From Ramlibacter terrae (lineage in GTDB: Bacteria; Pseudomonadota; Gammaproteobacteria; Burkholderiales; Burkholderiaceae_C), in assembly GCA_013127575.1 (NCBI GenBank), contig CP053418.1:4836001-4900000 (forward strand): DNA of 64,000 bases, read 5' to 3'. Each line of letters starts with the position of its first letter. The stretch's first letter is position 1. Made by a program: the position numbers and the translations under genes. This document shows positions 9,306 to 18,643 of this stretch, piece after piece. Under the pieces are notes generated by a model, which was given only the letters and a program-made list of their open reading frames with translations, ran no database searches and was not told where the DNA came from.

Positions 9306-10012
9306 GCCGCCGGCGGCAGGTCTTCGTTGAGCGCGTAGCCGCTGCCGCGCACCGTCCGCACCGGCTCCAGCTCGGGCGCGATCGCCTTCAGCTTGGCCCG
9401 CAGCGTCTTGATGTGCGCATCGACGGTGCGATCGAAGCTGGCGTCGGGCGCGTCCCACACCTGCGCCAGCAGCTCGTCGCGGCTGAACACGCGGCCGGGC
9501 TTGCGCATCAGCACGCGCAGGATGCCGTACTCGTAGCGCGAAAGAACCAGCGGCCGGCCGTAGTAGGTGATGCGGTGCCGCTCCTCGTCGATCGCGAGCG
9601 GCACCAGCGGCGCAGCCGGCGCCGTCGCTCCCCGGACCGTGCGCCGCAGGATGCCGCGCACGCGCGCCACCAGCTCGCGCGGCGAGAACGGCTTGGCCAC
9701 GTAGTCGTCGGCGCCCAGCTCGAGCCCGACGACGCGGTCGATCTCGTCGCTGCGCGCGGTGAGGAACAGCATCGGCACGTGCGCGCCGCCGGGCAGCGCC
9801 TGCAACTGGCGGAACAGCGCGAAGCCGTTCACGTCGGGCAGGCCGACGTCGAGGATCGCAAGCGCCGGCGGCTGCAGCGCGAACTCGCGCAGCGCCTGCT
9901 CGCCGGTGGTGCACCACACCGCGGCAAAACCGTCGCTCGCCAGCGCGTACTGGATCGTGTCGGCGATGGCGGACTCGTCTTCGACGACGAGGATGCGCGG
10001 GCGGGGCTGCAT
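9302..10012 (-). CDS. creB: Response regulator CreB (OmpR family)
   Basis: Receiver plus winged-helix regulator, 236 residues and unbroken. Receiver: ILVVEDESAIADTIQYAL, phosphoacceptor Asp in LAILDVGLPDVNGF, LTARSDEIDRV and the Lys in DYVAKPFSPREL. The C-terminal OmpR-type DNA-binding domain has LSRYEYGILRVLMRKPGRV, SFDRTVDAHIKTLRAKL and VRTVRGSGYAL. The start is the ATG at 10012, directly before the receiver domain. Only 29 bp separate it from the enolase-family gene upstream. The CreB-type box before creD fits its role. Confidence 0.95.
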   Translation of the reverse strand: MQPRPRILVVEDESAIADTIQYALASDGFAAVWCTTGEQALREFALQPPALAILDVGLPDVNGFALFRQLQALPGGAHVPMLFLTARSDEIDRVVGLELGADDYVAKPFSPRELVARVRGILRRTVRGATAPAAPLVPLAIDEERHRITYYGRPLVLSRYEYGILRVLMRKPGRVFSRDELLAQVWDAPDASFDRTVDAHIKTLRAKLKAIAPELEPVRTVRGSGYALNEDLPPAA

Positions 10013-10041
10013 GGCGGGATGGTAGCCGCCCCGCGAGCGGC

Positions 10042-11142
10042 TCAGGCGAGGCGGTAGCGCTCCACTTTCGCAGGGTCCCACGCGAGGCCGGTGCCCGGCC
10101 GCGTGTCCATCGGCCAGCAGCCGTCGCGGATCTTCACCGGCTCCTGCGCGATGCGGTCGGTCCAGTCGACGTACTCCGGTAATGGCAGGTCGGCGTGGCG
10201 GCCAGCAGGTGCGCGCTGACTTCCGGCATCAGGTGCGAGCTCATGGGGATGCCATGCGCCTCGGCCACGCCCGCCGCCTGCATCCACCCGCTGACGCCGC
10301 CGATGCGCGCGACGTCGGGCATCGCCAGGTCGCAGGCCTGCGCCTGTAGCGCCTGCAGCAAGGCCTTGGGACCGTCGAAGTTCTCGCCGAGCTGCAGCGG
10401 CAGGTGGAGCGCGCGGGCGATCTCGGCGTTGCCGGCGGTCGTCGTGCCGGATCGGCTCCTCGAGCCAGGCGACGCCTTCCGATTGCAGCGCGCGGCCGCG
10501 CTCCAGCGCGTCGACGCGCGAGAGCGCCTGGTTGTAGTCGACCAAGAGTTCCACCGCATCGGGCAGGCGTGCGCGCACCGCCCGCGTCACCGCGAGGTCT
10601 TCGTGCAGTGTCGGATAGCCCAGGCGCAGTTTGACCGCGCGCAGCCCGCCTTCGAGCAGCGCCTCGGCTTCGTCGGCCGCGGCCTGCGGCGCCATGAGGC
10701 CGAGCCCGCAGGAGTTGTAGGCGCGCAAGGGCCGCGGCGTTCCGCCCAGCAAGGACGTGAGGGGCACGCCGGCGGCCACGGCCATCGCGTCCCACAGCGC
10801 CATGTCGAACGCGGACAGGGCCATGCGCGTGATGCCGGTGACGCCCAGCAACGCGAAGCGGCGTTGCAGCGTGGCTGCCATCGCAAGCGGCGCGATGCGC
10901 TCGCCACGCACCAGTTCCGCGGCTTCCTCCAGCACCAGCGCGATCGCCTTGGCGCCGCTGCGGCGGTAGCAGAAGACGTACGAGCGGCCGGTGATGCCCT
11001 CCTCGGTCAGCACGTCCAGCAGCAGCAGCGGTGCGGCCCTGACGGTGGCGGCGCTGGTGCCGAGCACGTAGCGCAGCGGAACTTCGACCGGTGTGCAGGT
11101 GACGCCGCGGAGGTGCAGGCCGTCCAGCGTGGTCTCAGTCAT
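10042..11142 (-). CDS. Mandelate racemase-like enolase superfamily protein
   Basis: About 367 residues and close to mandelate racemase along its length. The N-terminal cap contains APLLLLDV and ITGRSYVF. Barrel ligands are Asp in LLVDYNQAL, Glu in AWLEEPI and Glu in LQLGENF; the His base is in GIPMSSHLMPE. The position of the usual KxK base reads VKLRLGYP, so the second Lys is Arg. This suggests it is not a normal two-base racemase; a dehydratase or another proton-abstraction reaction is possible. Frame breaks near 10440 and 10195. The start overlaps the upstream reductase gene, with the CoA-transferase before that, suggesting one operon for a hydroxy or aromatic acid. Confidence 0.85.
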   Translation of the reverse strand: MTETTLDGLHLRGVTCTPVEVPLRYVLGTSAATVRAAPLLLLDVLTEEGITGRSYVFCYRRSGAKAIALVLEEAAELVRGERIAPLAMAATLQRRFALLGVTGITRMALSAFDMALWDAMAVAAGVPLTSLLGGTPRPLRAYNSCGLGLMAPQAAADEAEALLEGGLRAVKLRLGYPTLHEDLAVTRAVRARLPDAVELLVDYNQALSRVDALERGRALQSEGVAWLEEPIRHDDRRQRRDRPRAPPAAAARRELRRSQGLAAGATGAGLRPGDARRRAHRRRQRVDAGGGRGRGAWHPHELAPDAGSQRAPAGRHADLPLPEYVDWTDRIAQEPVKIRDGCWPMDTRPGTGLAWDPAKVERYRLA

Positions 11143-12056
11143 GGCTGCCTCCTTCGGCGTGGAGTGCGAGGATGTCGGCAATGGCGCGGTTCAGTGGTGT
11201 CGGGACGCCCTTGGCCTTCCCGAGTTCGACCACGCCCCCGGCGAGCCATCGCACCTCGAGCCGGTTGCCCCGCTGCAGGTCGTGGTGCATCGACGATGTC
11301 ATCCCGGGCGAGACGTCGTCGGCGAGTTGCAGCCGGACCTGCGCGTAGTCTTCCGGAAGCGCCACGCCGTGGGCACGCCCGACCGCGACCACTTCGCGCA
11401 TCACGTCGAGCAGGAAGGCGCGGGTCTGCGGATGCGAGCGGATCGGCCCGATCGTCTTGCGGATCGTCGTCGTGGTGCCCGACAGGCCCACCAGGAAGAC
11501 GTACTTCTGCCAGATCTCGCGCACGATGTCGTTGGAGAGCTCCGCCGGATGCCGCCTGCCAGGCACGCCTGCAGCAGTGCCTCGCCCCGTTCGGAGCGCG
11601 TGCCGTCGAACTCGCCGAACAGCAGCCGCTGCATCGGGCCGGTCTGGCGGATCACGCCGGGCGCCTCGATGGTGGTCGCCACGTACCCGACGCCGCCCAT
11701 CAGGTGGTGCGCATCGAAGGCTTCGCGCAGGGACTGGTCCTTCAGCACGCCGTTCTGGAACGAGACGATCGCGGTCCGCGGGCCAACCAGCGGGCGGAGC
11801 TGTTCGATGGCCTGCGCGGTGTCCCACAGCTTCACGCACAGCATCACGACGTCCGCGGCGCCGATCGTCGAAGGATCGTCGGTGACGTTGACTTGCGGCA
11901 CATGGATCGGCGTGGGCCCCTCGATGCGCAAGCCGTTCTCGCGCATCGCCTTCAGGTGCGCGCCGCGCGCGACGAAGTGCACGTCGGCGCCGCCCCCGCC
12001 AGCCGCGCGCCGAAGTAGCCGCCGAGCCCGCCCGAACCCATGATCGCGATGCGCAT
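11135..12056 (-). CDS. 2-dehydropantoate 2-reductase family protein (PanE/ApbA)
   Basis: NADPH-dependent ketopantoate reductase family. Rossmann motif GSGGLGGYFGARL directly after the start MRIAIM, catalytic-type Lys in MLCVKLWDT, VSFQNGV, and a C-terminal helical domain with NDIVREIWQKYVFLVGLS and GMTSSMHHDLQRG (Ser/Asp region). About 307 residues, typical. Frame breaks near 11995 and 11550. In this catabolic context, between a CoA-transferase and a racemase-like enolase, it more likely reduces a 2-oxo acid in degradation than serves pantothenate synthesis. Its last 8 nt overlap the enolase start. Confidence 0.85.
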
Positions 12057-12073
12057 GCCGTCTCCTCGTGGTG

Positions 12074-13273
12074 CTACGCCCCATTGTGCGGCACGCGCAG
12101 CCGCTCGATCTCCTCTGGCGTGAACCCGGCCTCCTCCAGCACCTCGCGCGTGTGTTCGCCCGGCAGCGGTGCGCGATGGCGGTAGCGCGGCGGCGTGGCG
12201 GACAGTTCGACCAGCGGCGCCGCCACCGGCAACGGCTTCGGCAGCGATGGGTAGTCCATCTCGCGGAGGTGGCCGCCGCCCCGCACCTGCGGATCGGAAA
12301 GCGCTTCCGGGGGCGACAGCACCTTGCAGCCGGGGATGCGCTGCGCGGCAAGTTGCGCCAGCGCCTGCGCGCAGGTGTGTTGCGCGCACCAGGCGCCGAC
12401 CGCCTCGCAGATGCGGTCGCGCTGCCGGCCGCGCGCGGCGTCGGACTGCAGCTCCGCGTCGGCGACCCACTCGCCATGTCCGATCAGCATGGCGAGCCGG
12501 TGGAACTGCGCGTTGCCGAGCACTGGACCAGCACGTGCCCGTCGCGCGTGGCGAACAGGTCCGAAGGCGCCAGTTGCTGGCTCCGGTTGCCGCTCGGCGT
12601 GCGATTGCGGCCGGTCGCCGCGGCCTCCATCAGGTTGGAATTGAAGAAGGTCGTGGCGGTGCGCAGCAGCGAGCCCTGCACGTGCTGCCCCGGGCCGGTC
12701 TGGTCGCGCGCACGCAGCGCCGCCGGGGCGCCGAAGGCGCAAGCCACGGCGGTGCCGAAATCGACATAGGTCGCGGCCCAGCGCACCGGCGCATCGGGCT
12801 GGCCCGAGAGCCAGGCCGCCCCCGACATCGCCTGCCCGACGCCGTCGAAGCCGGGCTGCCCCGCCAGCGGACCGTCTTCGCCATACGCGGTGGCCGTGAC
12901 GAGGATGCTGCGGGGATACCGCTGCGACAGCGTTGCGTAGTCCATGCCGGGCGCGCGAGCTGCGCGCGCGGCAGGTTGGCGACGACGATGTCCGCGGTGG
13001 CGGCCAGTCGCAGCAGCGCATCGCGGCCGCCTTGCGTACCGAGGTCCGGCACACGGCGCGCTTGTTGCGCCCGGTCTGCAGGAAGCTGCCGCCTTCGCCC
13101 GAGGGCGCGACCGGCACCACGAAGCGGTCTTCACCGCCGCCCGGCGCCTCGATGCGGATCACGTCGGCGCCGAGGTCCGAAAGCAGTGTTGCACAATAAG
13201 GCCCGGCGATAAATCGACCCAGATCGAGGACGCGCACGCCCGCGAGCACGCCGCCATTTTCGGGATCGGTCAT
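12074..13273 (-). CDS. CaiB/BaiF family III CoA-transferase
   Basis: Family III CoA-transferase of about 400 residues that would move CoA between carboxylic acids. Signatures: VRVLDLGRFIAGPYCATLL and SDLGADVIRIEAPGGGEDR at the N-terminus, VTATAYGEDGPL, the catalytic Asp in ATYVDFGTAV, and the C-terminal GREHT-like PLPGEHTREVLEEAGF. The coding path changes frame near 13055, 12945, 12530 and 12480. The start codon lies only 5 nt from the divergent TetR gene, so one of the two starts may be further in. First gene of a minus-strand group with the reductase and the enolase. Confidence 0.9.
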   Translation of the reverse strand: MTDPENGGVLAGVRVLDLGRFIAGPYCATLLSDLGADVIRIEAPGGGEDRFVVPVAPSGEGGSFLQTGRNKRAVCRTSVRKAAAMRCCDWPPPRTSSSPTCRARSSRARHGLRNAVAAVSPQHPRHGHRVWRRRSAGGAARLRRRRAGDVGGGLALGPARCAGALGRDLCRFRHRRGLRLRRPGGAACARPDRPGAARAGLAAAHRHDLLQFQPDGGRGDRPQSHAERQPEPATGAFGPVRHARRARAGPVLGNAQFHRLAMLIGHGEWVADAELQSDAARGRQRDRICEAVGAWCAQHTCAQALAQLAAQRIPGCKVLSPPEALSDPQVRGGGHLREMDYPSLPKPLPVAAPLVELSATPPRYRHRAPLPGEHTREVLEEAGFTPEEIERLRVPHNGA

Positions 13274-13278
13274 ACGGA

Positions 13279-13940
13279 ATGAAGCGCACCAGAGAAGAAT
13301 CCGCCGCGCCCGCCAAGGCGCCCGCGCCCCGCAAGGCGGCCCCGCGCAAGGCCGCCGCCGGCAAGCCTGCCGCGAAGAAGGTCGTGGTGAAGGTGCAGCG
13401 CGAGGACTGGGTGCGCGCCGGCATGCGCATCCTGGCGCGCTCCGGCGTCGACGCCGTGCTGATCCCGCCGCTGGCCACCGAGCTCGGCGTCACCAAGGGC
13501 AGCTTCTACTGGCACTTCGGCTCGCGCGACGAACTGCTGCTGGCGCTGGTCGACGCCGGAAGCAGCACGCCACGCTGCGCGTGATCGACATCGTCGAACA
13601 TGCCGGCACCTCGCCCGGGGAAAGATCCGGCTGATCGCGTTCATCGGCACCAACTCGCCCATTGATGAATTCGGCGGCGCGATCGAGCTGGCGATGCGCA
13701 ACTGGGCGCGCAGCAACCCGGACGTGCGGCGCATCGTGGCCGGCGTCGACGGGAGCGCCTGAACTACCTGACGCAGCTGTACGCCACGATCGGCTCCACG
13801 GTCGACCCCGAGCTGCTGGCCTGCCTGCACTACAGCTTTTCCACCGGGCTGCGGCTGCTGTTCGCGTACCCCGAGAAGCAGAAGCTGGCGATGCGCGAAG
13901 CGGCGCTCGACCAGATCTTCTGGCCGGTCATACACGCTGA
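13279..13940 (+). CDS. TetR family transcriptional regulator
   Basis: An Ala/Lys/Pro-rich N-terminal extension (about 35 residues) precedes a TetR HTH: VRAGMRILARSGVDAVLIPP, then LATELGVTKGSFYWHFGSRDEL. The rest (RLIAFIGTNSPIDEF, MRNWARSNPDVRRIV, ACLHYSFSTGLRLLFAY) is a TetR ligand-binding domain. Three single-base losses, near 13565, 13615 and 13755, scatter it over three frames; the exact stop (about 13940) is uncertain and overlaps the end of the monooxygenase gene. The start may instead be a GTG near 13390. Divergent from the CoA-transferase and likely controls it and/or the operon at 14952. Confidence 0.8.
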
Positions 13941-14941
13941 GCGGCGGCGGCGTATTGCGCCGCCAGCCGGTCGACGATCTCCATGGCGGGCAGCACGGAT
14001 TCGATCGCGCCCACGCCCTGCCCCGCGCTCCACACGTCGCGCCACGCCTTCGCTTCCGTTCCGTCGCCGCGCTGCCCGAACGCGAACGTCCCCCGCTCGC
14101 GCGGCTGCAGCGCGGCGACATCGATGCCCAGCGCCTCGAAGCTCGCGCGCAGGTAGTTGGCGGGCAGCCCGGTGACGGCGTTCGTCGTCACGATGTCCGC
14201 GGCCGAAGCCTCGACGATCATCTGCTGGTACTTCGGCGCTGCCTGCGCCTCCGTCGACGCGATGAAGCGCGTGCCGACATAGGCCAGGTCCGCGCCCATC
14301 GCCTGCACCGCGCGCATCTGCCGGCCGTGCGCGATGCAGCCGGAGACGACCAGCAGGCCGTCGAACACGCGGCGCACCTCGTCGGTGAACGCGAACGGGT
14401 TGAGCGTTCCGGTGTGGCCGCCCGCGCCGGCGCAGACGGGGATGAGCCCGTCGACGCCGGCTTCGATCGCCTTGTGCGCGTGCCGCAGCGTGGCGACGTC
14501 GTGCAGCACGATGCCGCCGTAGTCGTGCACCCGCCGCACCACCTCGCCCGGCGCATTGAGGCTGGTGATGACGATCGGCGCGCGGTGCCGGCACACGGCG
14601 TCGAGGTCATGCGCCAGCCGCGGGTTGCTGCCATGCACGATCAGGTTCACCGCATAAGGCGCGGCCGGCCATGGCGGGTCGCCGGTGTTCCATTCCGCGA
14701 TCTGCGCCTGCACGTAGTCGAGCCACACGTCGAGTTCCGCTTCGGGACGCGCATTCAGCGAGGGGAACGCGCCGACGATGCCGGCGCGGCATTGCTGCGC
14801 CACCAGTTCCTTCGTCGACACGATGAACATCGGTGCGCCGATGACCGGCAGCCGCAGTCGCGCGGGCAATGTCCGCGCCGCCGGCAAGGATTCGCGCGGC
14901 GCTTGACCGCCGGTGCCGCCTGCAGTTAGAGTGACTTCCAT
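13928..14941 (-). CDS. Nitronate monooxygenase (2-nitropropane dioxygenase family)
   Basis: FMN-dependent TIM-barrel monooxygenase, unbroken, 337 residues as read. Signatures: LPVIGAPMFIVS at the start of the barrel, catalytic His in CAGAGGHTGTLNPFAF, the phosphate-binding stretch VVSGCIAHGRQMRAV and ADLAYVGTRFIAS. The family oxidises alkyl nitronates; some members act as enoyl reductases. The first 25 residues (MEVTLTAGGTGG) are not typical, and the ATG is only 10 nt from the divergent ligase start, so translation may begin later. Convergent with the TetR gene. Confidence 0.9.
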   Translation of the reverse strand: MEVTLTAGGTGGQAPRESLPAARTLPARLRLPVIGAPMFIVSTKELVAQQCRAGIVGAFPSLNARPEAELDVWLDYVQAQIAEWNTGDPPWPAAPYAVNLIVHGSNPRLAHDLDAVCRHRAPIVITSLNAPGEVVRRVHDYGGIVLHDVATLRHAHKAIEAGVDGLIPVCAGAGGHTGTLNPFAFTDEVRRVFDGLLVVSGCIAHGRQMRAVQAMGADLAYVGTRFIASTEAQAAPKYQQMIVEASAADIVTTNAVTGLPANYLRASFEALGIDVAALQPRERGTFAFGQRGDGTEAKAWRDVWSAGQGVGAIESVLPAMEIVDRLAAQYAAAAQRV

Positions 14942-14955
14942 ACCGGGCAGTATGG
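14938..14955. promoter_or_regulatory. Inverted repeat between divergent monooxygenase and CoA ligase genes
   Basis: CCATAC-N6-GTATGG, a perfect 6 bp inverted repeat with spacer CGGGCA. It could be an operator for the neighbouring TetR regulator. Caution: the CAT and ATG inside the arms are the annotated start codons of the two divergent genes, so part of the symmetry is automatic. A weak plus-strand promoter (TTGACC at 14903, TTAGAG at 14926, 17 bp apart) would place transcription start inside the repeat. Confidence 0.4.
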
Positions 14956-16542
14956 ATCAAAAAAGAATGCGAGACAACCGAGTGGAAGCGGCCGCCGCGC
15001 CTGCTGCCTTGCCCGAGGGCTACGCCTCGCTGGGCGGGCGGCGCATCGCGCTGGACACGCTCTGGCGGCGGGGCGGCAGCCTCGCTGCGGCGCTGCGCGA
15101 ACGCGGTGTCGGCGAAGACGATGCCGTCGCGATCCTGATGCGCAACGACCTGTGCTTCCTCGAGGCCATGGTCGCCACGTCCTTGCTCGGCGCCTACCCG
15201 GTTCCGGTCAACTGGCACCAGACCGGCAGCGAAGCCGCCTACATCCTGCAGGACGCCGGCGTGAAGGTGCTGCTCGCGCATGCGGACCTGCATGCCGGGA
15301 TTCGCGCGAGCATTCCTGCAGGCGTCACCGTCATCGCCGCGGCGACCCCGCCCGAGCTGAGCATCCCCTACCGCGTCCCGCCGGAGCTTTGCGCGGTGCC
15401 CGACGGCGTGGAAGACCTCGAGGATGCGATCGCGGCGCACGAACCGCTGCGCGACCGCGCGCGCGTCGGCAGCCGAGGCAGCATCGTCTACACCAGCGGC
15501 ACCACCGGCCGGCCCAAGGGCGTGCGCCGCTTCGCGCTGCCGCCCGACGAAGCGCGCCGCTTCGGCGTGCTCTCGCAGCAGTGGTTCAGCCTGCTTCCGG
15601 GCGTGCGCACCGTGATGGCCGGGCCGATGTACCCACAGCGCCCAACACCTACACGCGCGCGGTGCTCAACTCCGGCGGCAGCATCGCGCTGATGGCGCGC
15701 TTCGATCCCGAGCAGTTGCTGGCGCTGATCGAGCGCGACCGCATCAGCCACCTGCACCTGGTGCCGACCATGTTCGTGCGGCTGCTGCGCCTGCCGCCGG
15801 AAGTGCGTTCGCGCTACGACCTGAGCTCGCTGGAATTCGTGGTGCACGGCGCGGCACCCTGCTCGCGCGAAATCAAGAAGGCCATGATCGACTGGTGGGG
15901 CCCGGTCATCCACGAGTACTACGCGGCCACCGAGACCGGCATGGTCACGCGCTCCTCGTCCGAAGAGTGGGTGCAGCGGCCCGGCACCCTCGGCCGCGCG
16001 GCCCGGCCGCGACATCCGCGTGTACTCCGACGAAGGCGCGCTGCTCGGGCCGAACGAGGTGGGCGAGATCTATGTCGGCCTGCAGGGCGTGCCCAACTTC
16101 ACCTACCAGAACGCCGACGACCAGCGCCGGCAGATCGACCGCGACGGGCTGGTGACCAACGGCGACGTCGGCTACCTCGACGAAGACGGCTACCTGTTCC
16201 CTGGTGGATCGCAAGAAGGACATGGTGATCTCGGGCGGCGTGAACATCTATCCGGCCGAGATCGAGTCGGCGCTGATCGACCATCCCGGCGTGGCCGACT
16301 GCGCGGTGATCGGCGTGCCCGACGAGGAGTTCGGCGAGAAGCTCGCCGCCTACGTGATCCCCACCGCCGGCAACCCGCCCGGCGTGGACGAGCTGCAGGA
16401 CTTCCTGCGCGCGCGACTGTCCGGCTTCAAGGTGCCGCGCATGTTCGTCTTCGCGAGCGAGCTGCCGCGCGACGACTCCGGCAAGTTGATGAAACGCAAG
16501 CTGCGCGAGCCGCACTGGGCCGGCCGCGACCGCCGCATCTGA
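14952..16542 (+). CDS. AMP-dependent acyl-CoA synthetase/ligase
   Basis: ANL superfamily ligase that adenylates a carboxylic acid and forms its CoA thioester. P-loop motif VYTSGTTGRPKGVRRFA, A5-type motif YYAATETGMVT, LGRAARP, GDVGYLDEDGYLF, hinge VDRKKDMVISGGVNIYPAEI, and the catalytic Lys in the C-terminal SGKLMKRKLREPH. About 530 residues. Frame breaks near 15640 and 16005 (losses) and 16200 (one extra C before CTGGTGGATCGC). Starts at 14952 or at the ATG about 18 nt further. First gene of an eight-gene plus-strand operon; its substrate may be the acid imported by the next gene product or one released by ring cleavage. Confidence 0.9.
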
Positions 16543-16567
16543 CCCCAACTCTGAAGGAGACAAGTCC

Positions 16568-17542
16568 ATGAACGCTTCCCTGCACCGGCGCCTGCTGCTG
16601 GCCCTGGCCCTGCTGCTGCCTTTCGCGGCATGGGCCAAGTACCCCGAGCGGCCGATCAAGCTGGTCGTGCCGTATCCCGCCGGCGGCACCACCGACGTGC
16701 TCGCGCGCCTCGTCGCGCGCAACATGTCGACCTCGCTGGGGCAGGAGGTCGTGGTGGAGAACAAGGCGGGGGCGGCCACCATCATCGGCGTCGACGCGGT
16801 CGCCAAGGCGCCGAACGACGGCTACACGATCCTGCTGGCGACGGCGACCTCGTTCGCCGTCAACCCGCACCTGTACAAGAAACTGCCCTACCGGCTCGAC
16901 GAGTTCGTGCCGATCGGCTTCATCAGCGAAGCGCCGATCGTGCTGGTGTCGCCCGCCTCCTCTCCCGCCAAGGACCTGCCGGAATTGATCCGCGGGCTGA
17001 AGGCGCCCGGCGTCGAAACGGCGGTTGCCACCACGGGCAAGGGCGGCTTCTCGCACCTCACCGCCGCGATGTTCTTCAACGCGATCAACGCGAAGTTCCG
17101 CGACGTGCCCTACCGCGGCGAAGCCCCGGCGCTGCAGGACCTGCTGGGCGGCCGGTGGGCCTGTACTTCGGCAGCATGCCGGGCACCCTGCAGTACATCA
17201 CCGCGGGCCGCCTGCGCGGCTACGGCGTCACGTCGGTGGGCCGCTCGCCCTCCGCCCCGGCCATCCCCTCGTTCACCGAGCAGGGCGTGCCGGAGGTGGT
17301 GGCCACCTCCCTGGTTCGGCCTGTCCGCCCCGCGCGGCACCCCCGCCGACGTGGTCGCGACGCTGGGCGCCGCGCTCAATACCGCGATGCAGGACAAGGC
17401 GCTGCTGGCCCGCATGGCGGCCGAAGGCGCCGTCGGCCGGACGCTGAAGCCGGCGGAGTTCTCCGAGTTCATCCGCAAGGACCACGAGCGCTGGGGCGTG
17501 ATCGTGCGCGCGGCCAACGTCGAAGTAGACGAACCGAAATGA
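16568..17542 (+). CDS. Bug-type solute-binding receptor (TctC family)
   Basis: Periplasmic receptor of the tripartite tricarboxylate transporter type. Signal peptide RRLLLALALLLPFAAWA, then the family motifs YPERPIKLVVPYPAGGTTD, VVVENKAGAATIIG, VAKAPNDGYTILLAT and VPYRGEAPALQDLLGG. C-terminal end RWGVIVRAANVEVDEPK. About 325 residues; AAGGAGA precedes the ATG. Two breaks cancel each other: a lost base near 17150 and an extra C near 17315. The stop overlaps the LigA-like gene (ATGA). It probably captures the aromatic or carboxylic substrate of this operon; no TctA or TctB gene is in view. Confidence 0.92.
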   Translation: MNASLHRRLLLALALLLPFAAWAKYPERPIKLVVPYPAGGTTDVLARLVARNMSTSLGQEVVVENKAGAATIIGVDAVAKAPNDGYTILLATATSFAVNPHLYKKLPYRLDEFVPIGFISEAPIVLVSPASSPAKDLPELIRGLKAPGVETAVATTGKGGFSHLTAAMFFNAINAKFRDVPYRGEAPALQDLLGGRWACTSAACRAPCSTSPRAACAATASRRWAARPPPRPSPRSPSRACRRWWPPPWFGLSAPRGTPADVVATLGAALNTAMQDKALLARMAAEGAVGRTLKPAEFSEFIRKDHERWGVIVRAANVEVDEPK

Positions 17543-17798
17543 GCACCGACGCGATGGAACTGGTGCTGCACGACCCGGGCGTGAAGAAGGACGCCCGCAC
17601 CGCCTTTGCCGAAGACGCGCCGGCCCTGCTGGCCCGCTACGCGCTCGACGAACGCGAGGCCGCGCTGATCCGCGACTTCGACGTCGCCGGGCTGCAGGCC
17701 CGCGGCGTGAGCCCGCTGCTCACCTACGGCTTCTGGCTGATGAACGCCGCCACCCGCACGCGCGCCGCGTACCGGAACGCCTGCGCCGGGGCACCTGA
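17539..17798 (+). CDS. LigA-like alpha subunit of an extradiol dioxygenase
   Basis: Small helical subunit of the protocatechuate 4,5-dioxygenase alpha family. Key stretch: AALIRDFDVAGLQARGVSP followed by LLTYGFWLMNAATRTRAAY, matching the conserved helix with the loop that closes the LigB active site. About 86 residues once a lost G near 17774 is restored, ending RERLRRGT with a TGA followed by GAGGACC, a fitting ribosome-binding site for ligB-like 12 nt later. The ATG overlaps the Bug receptor stop. Paired with the LigB-like gene downstream, as in LigAB, CarBaBb and AmnAB enzymes. Confidence 0.8.
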
Positions 17799-17809
17799 GG
17801 ACCACCGAC

Positions 17810-18643
17810 ATGGCAAGCATCGCAGGCGGGTTCATCCTGCCGCACGAGCCCGGCATCTTCCACCTGCCGCCCGAGCGCTGGACCGACGGCCAGCGCCGCG
17901 TACGCGCGGCCTACGACACGATCGCGCAGCGCATCGGCGAACTGCGGGCGACGACGGTGATCGTCGTCGGCGCGGACCACTACGTCCTGTTCGGGCCCGG
18001 CTGCCTGCCCAGCTACCTGATCGGCACCGGCGACGTGAGCGGCCCGTACGAACGGTTCCCCGGCATCGCGCAGGGCGAGATCCCGAACAACCGCGCGCTG
18101 GCCCGCCACATCGCGCAGTACGGCCGCGAACACGGCTTCGACTGGGCGGTGGCCAAGAGCCTGCGCGTCGACCACTCCATCGGCGTCCCGGCGCGGCTCT
18201 GCGCGCTGCCGAACAGCACGGTCACGGGCGTGGTGCCCGTGTACCTCGCCAGCGGCGTCGAGCCGCTGATCCCGATGCGGCGCGCGCACGCACTGGGCGG
18301 GCACATCCGCGCGGCCGTGGAGGCCTGGGACGCGGACGAGCGCGTGGTCGTCATCGGCTCCGGCGGCATCAGCCACTGGGTGGGGCTGCCGGAGATGGGC
18401 AAGGTCAACCCCGAGTTCGATCGCTGGGTGCTCGACTGCGTGCAGCGCGGCGACCCGGAACCGATGCTGCAACTGACGGACGAACAGGTGTTCGCGCAAG
18501 GCGGCAACGGCGCGTACGAGATCCGCAACTTCCTCTGCATGATGGGCGCCCTGCCGGGCCGCAAGGGCCAGTTGATCGCGTACGAGCACGGACCCGAATG
18601 GGTCTCGGGCCTCGGCTTCGCCGAAGTGCTGGAGGCGGCATGA
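17810..18643 (+). CDS. LigB-like class III extradiol ring-cleavage dioxygenase, beta subunit
   Basis: Fe(II) extradiol dioxygenase catalytic subunit, 277 residues, unbroken. Candidate iron ligands: His near the N-terminus (FILPHEPGIFHLPP), His in VVGADHYVLFGP, and Glu in GNGAYEIRNFLCMMGAL. Further family marks are VDHSIGVPARL and SGGISHWVG, equivalent to the usual DHG and GGLSH motifs. It opens a catechol-type ring next to the hydroxyls; the nearby hydrolase indicates that the product is a C-C hydrolase substrate rather than an aldehyde dehydrogenase substrate. The stop overlaps the Rieske gene (ATGA). Confidence 0.88.
   Translation: MASIAGGFILPHEPGIFHLPPERWTDGQRRVRAAYDTIAQRIGELRATTVIVVGADHYVLFGPGCLPSYLIGTGDVSGPYERFPGIAQGEIPNNRALARHIAQYGREHGFDWAVAKSLRVDHSIGVPARLCALPNSTVTGVVPVYLASGVEPLIPMRRAHALGGHIRAAVEAWDADERVVVIGSGGISHWVGLPEMGKVNPEFDRWVLDCVQRGDPEPMLQLTDEQVFAQGGNGAYEIRNFLCMMGALPGRKGQLIAYEHGPEWVSGLGFAEVLEAA

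Noticed and set aside
13268..13284. TCAT-N5-ATGA symmetry between the CoA-transferase and TetR starts
   Set aside because: The arms are just the two divergent start codons plus one base, so symmetry is automatic.
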